Source: Stereum hirsutum FP-91666 SS1
Taxonomy: Eukaryota; Basidiomycota; Agaricomycetes; Russulales; Stereaceae
Direction of reading: 5' to 3'
Assembly: GCF_000264905.1 (NCBI RefSeq)
Contig: NW_006763132.1
Location: 3,516,696 to 3,580,695, forward strand
DNA length: 64,000 nt
Shown: positions 58,001-64,000 of the stretch, piece after piece
Numbering within the stretch: the first letter of the stretch is position 1
Layout: each line of letters opens with the position of its first letter
Program-made: the position numbers and the translations under genes
The notes under the pieces: model-generated
Databases searched by the model: none
Told to the model about the DNA's origin: nothing
The model's input: the letters and a program-made list of their open reading frames with translations, nothing else

Positions 58001-58742
58001 CCTTGCATCTACATACCGGAATCAAGGTCGGTGGACGGATGCAGAGAAGCTGGAGGTGACGGTGCTGGAGGTGCACAAGCGGGTGCTCGGCGAGGAGCAT
58101 CCTTCAACACTGATCAGCATGGGCAACCTTGCATCTACATACATGAATCAAGGCCGGTGGATAGATGCGGAGAAGCTGCAGGTGACGGTGCTGGAGGCGC
58201 ATAAGCGGGTGCTCGGCGAGGAGCATCCTGAAACACTGATCAGCATGGGCAACCTTGCATCTACATACATGAATCAAGGTCGGTGGACGGATGCAGAGAA
58301 GCTGGGGGTGACGGTACTGGAGGTGAAGAAGCGTGTGCTCGGCGAGGAGCATCCTTCAACACTGATCGGCATGGGAAACCTTGCATCTACATACCGGAAT
58401 CAAGGTCGGTGGGCGGATGCAGAGAAGCTGGATGTGACGGTGCTGGAGGTGGAGAAGCGCGTGCTCGGCGAGGAGCATCCTGAAACACTGATCAGCATGG
58501 GCAATCTTGCATTTACATACCAGAATCAAAGTCGGTGGGTGGATGCGGAGAAGCTACATGTGACGGTGTTGGAGGCGAGGAAGCGTGTTATTGGCGAGGA
58601 GCATCCCTACACACTACGGAGTATGGACAATCTCATTATATTATACCGCAACCTGGGCCGGTTGTCTGACGCAGGAAGGCTTGAGGAGGAGGTAAGAGAG
58701 ATCAGGAAGAGACTCCTTGTTCGGAATGACCGTGATGTATAA
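55015..58742 (+). CDS. NLR-type receptor: patatin-like phospholipase, NB-ARC and TPR repeats
   Basis: Fungal NLR proteins combine an effector, a nucleotide-binding and a repeat domain, and can trigger heterokaryon-incompatibility-like death. The start at 55015 gives LRLLALDGGGIRGLSSLQVL (oxyanion motif DGGGIRG), then LIGGTSTGG with the catalytic Ser and YTDGGIGHNN with the Asp: an intact patatin domain to about residue 330. The NB-ARC follows: FVVHGLGGSGKSQISRRFVE (P-loop), DWLLVLDSADDPS (Walker B) and NTIITSRNAQ. From about 57838 come seven TPR units of 42 residues, six nearly identical, ending in RKRLLVRNDRDV (stop 58740-58742). Several short GT-AG introns break the first two-thirds; the last exon holds all TPRs. 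All key residues are present, so it should be functional. Confidence 0.9.
57838..58600 (+). repeat. Array of 126-base TPR-coding repeats
   Basis: Six consecutive units of 126 bases start with a gag-cat-cct motif (EHPxTLI) and encode the pattern SMGNLASTYxNQGRWxDAEK and then LxVTVLExxKRVLG. Units differ at few codons. A seventh, diverged unit follows. Confidence 0.9.
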
Positions 58743-59279
58743 ATTTGTGGTTGTGCTTCTATCATTGATTCGTAATGAGTTGTGTACGAGCTGACTGATT
58801 TCATGTGTACGATATTTGTGCTTGCAGTTCATCATGACTTTGTTCTATAACAAGACCTGTATGTTCAATATATGGTTGTAGATAAGTGAATCGGAAACGA
58901 GCTGGCTTTGTAGAATTATCTCTCGTCACAAGGTATACTCGCCGCATACGACGTTCAGTATCTGCATATGAAATCCAATTAGACGACACATGTGAAAAGA
59001 GAAATAGTCGAAAGAGGCAGTTGACTGGGGACCAGCGAGAACAGAGAAACACCTACATTCAAATTACTGACCCAACCTGTGACCTCGTTCGCACATTGTT
59101 CAACCACAAAGCTACTATGGTTGGACGAAAAGGCGAGATTTGAGCGAAATGAATTGAGCTTGTGAAGATGTAGACTGTAACAAAAGCGAACCGACTTTCC
59201 TCCAGAAGAGGAAACATGAGCAGTGAAAGTAAGTAACAGGAGCAAAAGAGCGAACCATACTGTTTATTCTGGGGACCGC
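58743..59279. other. Intergenic stretch
   Basis: 3' region of the NLR gene. No gene seen. Confidence 0.5.
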
Positions 59280-59345
59280 CTCCAGCTCCTCCGCATTTGT
59301 CCAGCGACCTTGATGATGGAGCATCGACGCCATCTGCAGTCGTAG
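59280..59345 (-). pseudogene. TPR remnant on the minus strand
   Basis: The minus strand reads LRLQMASMLHHQGRWTNAEE, close to the NLASTYxNQGRWxDAEK pattern of the neighbouring NLR gene but on the other strand. Only one unit is recognisable, with no flanking frame. It looks like a remnant of a second, oppositely oriented TPR gene. Confidence 0.45.
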
Positions 59346-60599
59346 TAAAGGATACATCAGTAGCAGTGACGATCGTTCACGGGTCTTGGCAGCCCATAAC
59401 GGAGCGAGCGTCGAAGATGTGCGACGCACAGACGGAAAAGAAGACGACTGAAGGAAAAGACAGCGACCAATCCGAAATCGCGGTTGAGTGACCGCTACGT
59501 AGAAAGTCAGAGACGTACCTCGCTGGTACTATAACTCCTCTCCATCTCCGTCGTCGCCACCGCTGCCATCTGTATCGACGGCTCAAAAGTATGATCCCAT
59601 TCCATCTCGCACATTCACCTCTAACGAGTGACTGTCTGCGTAATGCATGTTGTACTAGTGTTCTGACGCAGGCAGCCTTAGGCATGGAGAGCCTTCGCAT
59701 GATACATTACCGGAGGATGGGAGAGGAGGAAGGCAGGATAGTGACTTCCAGTGAGCCGGAGTAGTCCGCCCTTCGTTTGGAGGTAAGAAGAGAGATGGAA
59801 CAAAATTAGCAGACGCACTAGAGTGCGCGCGAAAGGTAAAAATCGAGCAAAGGAGGTGGGAATGAGTAATTAGGAGCGGGATAGCATAGATAATTAGACA
59901 TGTCGTTCGAAGTTCTCCGATCATTGGCGGTCTGCTTTGTAAATCACACGATATTCAATCCCCGTTTCGATATACCGGAAGAACTTGATGTTCGATTCCT
60001 CCTTCGATAGACCAACAATTATGTTCATAGAAGAACTAAGCGATCGCGTAGCGCTAGATGCACGATATAGTCGATCCACAGCGTGTGCGAGGGCTGCATA
60101 GAGGGCGAGACGGTCGACAGATTCTATAAGGACCTCGTATCCAGTATTTTCACCAGCCCCAAGGATAGAAATATATTCGACTCAAACGCATGACTTTGCT
60201 CCCGACCGCTCTTGTCATTATGGCGAGTTTCCGAGGATTGTGCATAGCGCAGAGATGTAACAAAAAAGGTATGAGCAGCGCCCCTGTGCAATGTGATGAT
60301 GGTCGAGAGTAGAACAGTACGAGAGTAAGCAAGTGAACTTCGTGGCAGTGTGAGCGATCGTGATTGCGCTTCGTGCGACTGTGACGATGTGAGTCAGAGC
60401 CTAAGTACGAGGGTGAGTATGGTTGAATTCCACACTCATTGATGCTCGGTACTAAATGTATGTATACGACGGCGACGTAGGTCAGCAAATCGCGCCGTGA
60501 CTGAAGGAGGATCGCTGAGCAAAACGACAAACCAGCCTGAGATAAGACGACAAGAAAATGATTCCGGCAGTCTTCTAGCCAAGCAAAGTCAAGTTTTGC
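59346..60599. other. Stretch without recognised gene
   Basis: Only short frames on both strands; no domain recognised. Confidence 0.5.
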
Positions 60600-61090
60600 C
60601 GCCGTGGTCTGCCATGAGCGGTACTAAGAGAGTGTTGATAGCGAGAGATAAAAGAGAAAGACTGTCGACGGACCGCTTGAAGCCGGTACTGTCGAAAAGA
60701 AATGGACAGGACGCGAATCGGAAAACGCGCCAGCTTTTCCGCTTCGGTCTGCCACGACAGGTCGGCCGATCTGCAATACTAAGGGAGCATCGACAGCAAG
60801 GACAGCAAGAAAAGACAAAGAAGGTCGACGGTCCTCAGGAGCCTTCAAAGTTGAAGCTTGAAGCTGGTGCCGTTGAAAGAAAATGGACAGGACGCCTGCT
60901 ATCAGAAACCGTGCCAGTCTTTCGTCTGTGGCCACGACAGGTCGGGCGATCTTCGGTACTAAGAGAGAATTGATGACAAGCGCAACTCGAGAAGAAAGGA
61001 AAGTCCCGTTAACAGTCGCTAGCATAGGCTTCAAGTTGGTCCTGTCGAAAGACAACGGAAACCGCGCCACTTTCCACTTTGCGCCTTTTC
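60600..61090. repeat. Degenerate tandem repeat, period about 170-180 bases
   Basis: Three partial units begin near 60615, 60772 and 60954 with a cggtactaagagag-like start. Within units the sequence tgtcgaaaagaaatgg, or a close variant (near 60694, 60866, 61045), and cacgacaggtcgg (near 60752, 60935) recur in order. Copies have diverged by indels. An open frame crosses it but looks like a by-product. Confidence 0.7.
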
Positions 61091-61456
61091 TCGCCACGAC
61101 GATGACGCAACATCTTCCGATCCTAACAAGCACAAACAAACGCCGAAACGTGCATCGTGATTCGTGGCTCCCACAACAACCGTACATGTACATGTTCGTC
61201 TTGAATTCGAGCCAAGTTTGAGTTTCCGGTTTCCAAATGGTGGACTGAGTGACTTTTTCCTTGGCTTGTTTGCTTGTCCTGGGCTGGAGCTTCGACTCTG
61301 TCGTTTTCTTGCTTGTACCTGGCGAGGCGATATCGAGCGCGCAGTGGCAACTCCTTTCCTCTGCGACCTCGTAGTTCTCCATGTCCATCCGGACCATCTT
61401 CTCTACACGAAACCAAACTCCTCACCTCTAATTTCTCCAACTCTCCCGCGCTGACT

Positions 61457-61490
61457 CTCCACCTCCACCTCCACCTCCACCTCCACCTCT
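61457..61490. repeat. Hexanucleotide microsatellite (ccacct)n
   Basis: About six units of ccacct in a row, immediately before the kinase remnant. Confidence 0.85.
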
Positions 61491-61519
61491 ACCCATCCCT
61501 GCCCACCCCGCTACATCCC

Positions 61520-62560
61520 CTCCCAACTCGACTCCGTCGAGGACGTAGAGTCCTATCACCCCGTCGGTCTACCTCCCCTCTCCATCCACGATACCCCCCA
61601 CCACGGGCGACATACGTATAAAGTACTGCATAAACTTGGCTTCGACGGGTTGTCGACTGTTTAGCTTGCGCGTGATATGGGAGGAAAAGGTGAGGGAGGA
61701 GGGGAAGGAGGTGGAGTAGGAGGTCGGCTGGTCGTGATTAAGGGCAATGAGAGCGGATGTGTTCGCTGGATCGAACGGTCAGGCGAAGACGATCGACGAC
61801 CTACCGGAAGTATGCATTCTGAAGCTCCTTCAAGCCACCTCCACTTCGCCTCCTCATCAACACCTCGAACATCTCCTCACCCCCCTTCTCAACCACTTTA
61901 CCCTCCTCACCCAAAACAGCACACATCCCTTCCTCGTCTTTCCTTTCTTAGGCCCGAGCATCCAATCGATGCACGACACCCCCGGCCGGGTTCGCGTCAA
62001 GGAGGTTGAGGGCTAGATGGCGAGGAGCGTGGCGCGGGAGGTGGTGGGGGCGGTTGCAGGGATGGATGGGAGGAGGGGTCTGTACATGGTCGTCCGTCTC
62101 TCTTTCATTGTGCTGTCCTTCGTCGCCGAATTTGAACGTTCAGACTGACACCCGGTCTAGATATAACGACACTCGAACATCCTCTTCCGCCTCTCGCTCC
62201 CTGGTCAGATGAGTACATACGTGCACGCCTACCTCGGTCCTCCAGACACCGAATCCGTCCGTCTCCTTGGCCGCTCCCATCGTCACGCTCAAAACGACCC
62301 ATTGAACTCGTAGCCCCCGTCGAATACTCTCTCATGCGCGATCTCATGTCCGAACAAGAAAGTATCGTGTTCGCCAATCTCGGACAATCCTCCCTCCGAG
62401 TCACAGATAATGACAACCGCCCTCCGAAAGGTTTTAACAGCCCTGCACAGCGATAAGTAACCTTCCCTCCCCACTCCCCCACCGAACTCGACTTCGAACG
62501 CCGCGCCAAATCAGACATCTGGGTCCTCGGATTCGCGATCTGTGTTTCTGTTGTTTGAGC
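61520..62560 (+). pseudogene. SRPK-like serine/threonine kinase remnant
   Basis: Fragments follow the order of fungal SRPK-type kinases: an N-terminal YHPV segment with IHDT (61550-61600), then TYKVLHKLGFDGLSTV, where the next codon (expected Trp before LARD) is TAG near 61662. Then LLTPLLNHFTLLTQNSTHPF and LVFPFLGPSIQSM (about 61865-61980), YLGPPDTESVRLLGRSH, PIELVAPVEYSLMRDLMSEQ, ESIVFANLGQSS and FERRAKSDIWVLGFAICV. The fragments lie in changing frames, and the catalytic loop (HGD/HRD) is not found. The gene is decayed. Confidence 0.7.
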
Positions 62561-63313
62561 CGTTCCTGTCAATGAGGCCTTGAGGAGCGAGGCGAATTGT
62601 TATTGAGGCAGGTTGTTGGCAATGAAGATGAAGAGAGGGCGATGTGGTTTGAAATTTGAGGAGCGGAAGGGGGTGTGGAAGAGAGGGACGCGGGGAAGAT
62701 TTCGATGAGGGAGAAATTGGGGAGGGCGAGGGCGAGGGCGATCTGTTGGAGGCCGGAGGAGAGGGTGGATATAGGGGAGGTTCTGGAACGTCCGTAGTTT
62801 GGCATTTGAGGAGAATCGGGTGGTAGCTTAGATTATGCTTTTGCTTGTCGCTTATCGCTTTCGTGTTGCTTTCATTTTGTTGTGTATTCCACGGCTCAGT
62901 AATCATCTTGTTTTTACCTGGTCTGGGTGACTACTGTACGTTTAGGCGGGTGTGCAATTATATTATTGATACTCCTCGAACTATGTATGCGTATAGCAGC
63001 CTCTGTATGCTCAACGTTCGAGGCCTACATAGTTCGTCCATACACAATGATACTGTAGAGAACGGCACCAGAGTCCAGAGAGACGCCGCAGATGCGATGA
63101 CGTATGCTTTCGATATGGAGGAGCGCTCGACGATGTAGGTAGCTTACAGTAACGCTGGACTCTAAGGCGAAGATACAGGGACGAAGGAGGCTCAGTGTTC
63201 AGAAACATCAGAACGGATCACCGAAATGCGTGTTTTGTGCGTCGAATCGTAAAAGTACAGTAAAAATAATCGTCCGTAATCAAAAGAAAAAAAAGAGAAC
63301 AATCACACCCTCC
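62561..63313. other. Intergenic stretch
   Basis: No gene seen. Proline/serine-rich minus-strand frames over 62511-62906 look like composition artefacts. Confidence 0.5.
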
Positions 63314-64000
63314 CTACCTCTCCCTCGCATTCCCCTCCTTATCGTCCGCCGGCAACTCAATAACCTTCCCCGGCTCAAACCCAGCACACTCCCTCTCCCC
63401 ATACCCCCTCTGATTCGCGACCAACCTAACCCCCTCCTCGCTCTCAAAATCCGCACACCAACACGTATGCCCAAACCCCCACACCCTCACCTTCCCGCTC
63501 CTCCAACACGCCTCCCCACCCAACTCCGTCGCACTCGCACTGACGAGCTTCGCACTCGTATGTCCCTCCGCGACGCGCGGATCGATCGTCCCCCGTGCCG
63601 TCGGCGCATAATGTGTAAACACGACGATGCGCCGATGCGGCTCCATCCTATTAATCTCGCTCACTGTATTGTTCAGCCACGTAAGGTCCTGCATATGCAT
63701 CGCCGCATAAGCACCAGGATTAAACGCGGATATCCGCCTAAAATCCTGGATCTTCCAGATGAGGGTATCGATTTCGGAGGCGTCGAGGTGAGACCAGAGC
63801 GTGCAGCCGAGGATGGTGAGGGTGTGGTCGACGTCGTAACGGTTCCGGTTGAGGTAGACGAAGGTGCCGGAGGCGTCGTCTTGGTTTACGTAGCGGGCGA
63901 AGGCGCGGAGACGTTCGGTGGATTCGATCTACTTATCCGATGGTGTGAGAGGAGATGGAGGGAGGGGAGAGCGGGAAGGGAGGACGTACGACGGATGAGC
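63314..64000 (-). CDS. Calcineurin-like metallophosphoesterase, 3' part
   Basis: Partial: the 5' end lies beyond the right edge. The minus strand shows an exon reading LRAFARYVNQDDASGTFVYL, NRYDVDHTLTILGCTLWSHL and IWKIQDFRRISAFNPGAYAA. It then continues MHMQDLTWLNNTVSEINRME, PHRRIVVFTHYAPTARGTID, KVRVWGFGHTCWCADFESEE and VRLVANQRGYGERECAGFEP to a stop at 63314-63316. The FTHYAP and GHTCW positions match metal-binding His motifs of metallo-dependent phosphatases (usual GHxH is GHTC here). A probable intron lies near 63925-63985. The substrate is unknown. Confidence 0.75.

Noticed and set aside
57838..58600. Regular repeats that could suggest a CRISPR-like array
   Set aside because: The 126-base units are coding (TPR), have no spacers, and the genome is fungal.

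Overview
This window is a nuclear genome segment from a filamentous fungus, almost certainly a mushroom-forming basidiomycete (Agaricomycetes). The evidence is the many short introns (about 50-60 nt, GT-AG), an AA9 polysaccharide monooxygenase, a seven-helix membrane protein of a type common in agaricomycetes, a patatin/NB-ARC/TPR immune-type receptor and a decayed SRPK-like kinase. No species can be named from the sequence alone. Genes on both strands are monocistronic and heavily split, so most are read here by joining exons across splice sites.

Layout. 1-6.7 kb: a tandem array of a module made of a FAD-dependent monooxygenase gene plus its flank. Two minus-strand gene copies (A, B) are followed by a third flank without a gene. 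A microhomology-bounded inversion of 2839-3939 swapped the promoter of A and the last exon of B. 7.4-8.3 kb: a broken TPR/CHAT gene. 9.1-11.7 kb: a third, diverged monooxygenase copy with an in-frame stop. 11.8-12.4 kb: a small putative membrane protein.

14-29.8 kb is the most interesting part. It holds a catalytically dead short-chain reductase, an intact 3-ketodihydrosphingosine-reductase-like enzyme, a delta-9-type acyl-CoA desaturase with a C-terminal cytochrome b5 domain, an alpha-oxoamine synthase, a seven-helix membrane protein, a GNAT acetyltransferase and a cytochrome P450. An oxoamine synthase joins an acyl-CoA to an amino acid, the reductase reduces the 3-ketone, the desaturase and P450 modify the chain, and the acetyltransferase could cap the amine. 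Together they look like a compact cluster for a sphingoid-base-like amino-alcohol lipid without a polyketide synthase in view. This is an inference from gene content.

30-54 kb is mostly housekeeping and lifestyle genes: a small secreted cysteine-containing protein, a hAT-like MITE, TFIIF beta subunit, a pair of BTB/POZ genes (second one frameshifted), a dienelactone hydrolase/SnoaL-like protein, an AA9 LPMO, an Atm1-type mitochondrial ABC transporter, an SDR with a GC-AG intron, a nonsense-mutated paralogue of the secreted protein carrying a foldback element in an intron, and a medium-chain dehydrogenase.

55-64 kb: an NLR-type gene (patatin, NB-ARC, TPR) with near-identical TPR units, a TPR remnant, a degenerate minisatellite, a broken SRPK-like kinase, and the 3' part of a calcineurin-like phosphoesterase running off the right edge.
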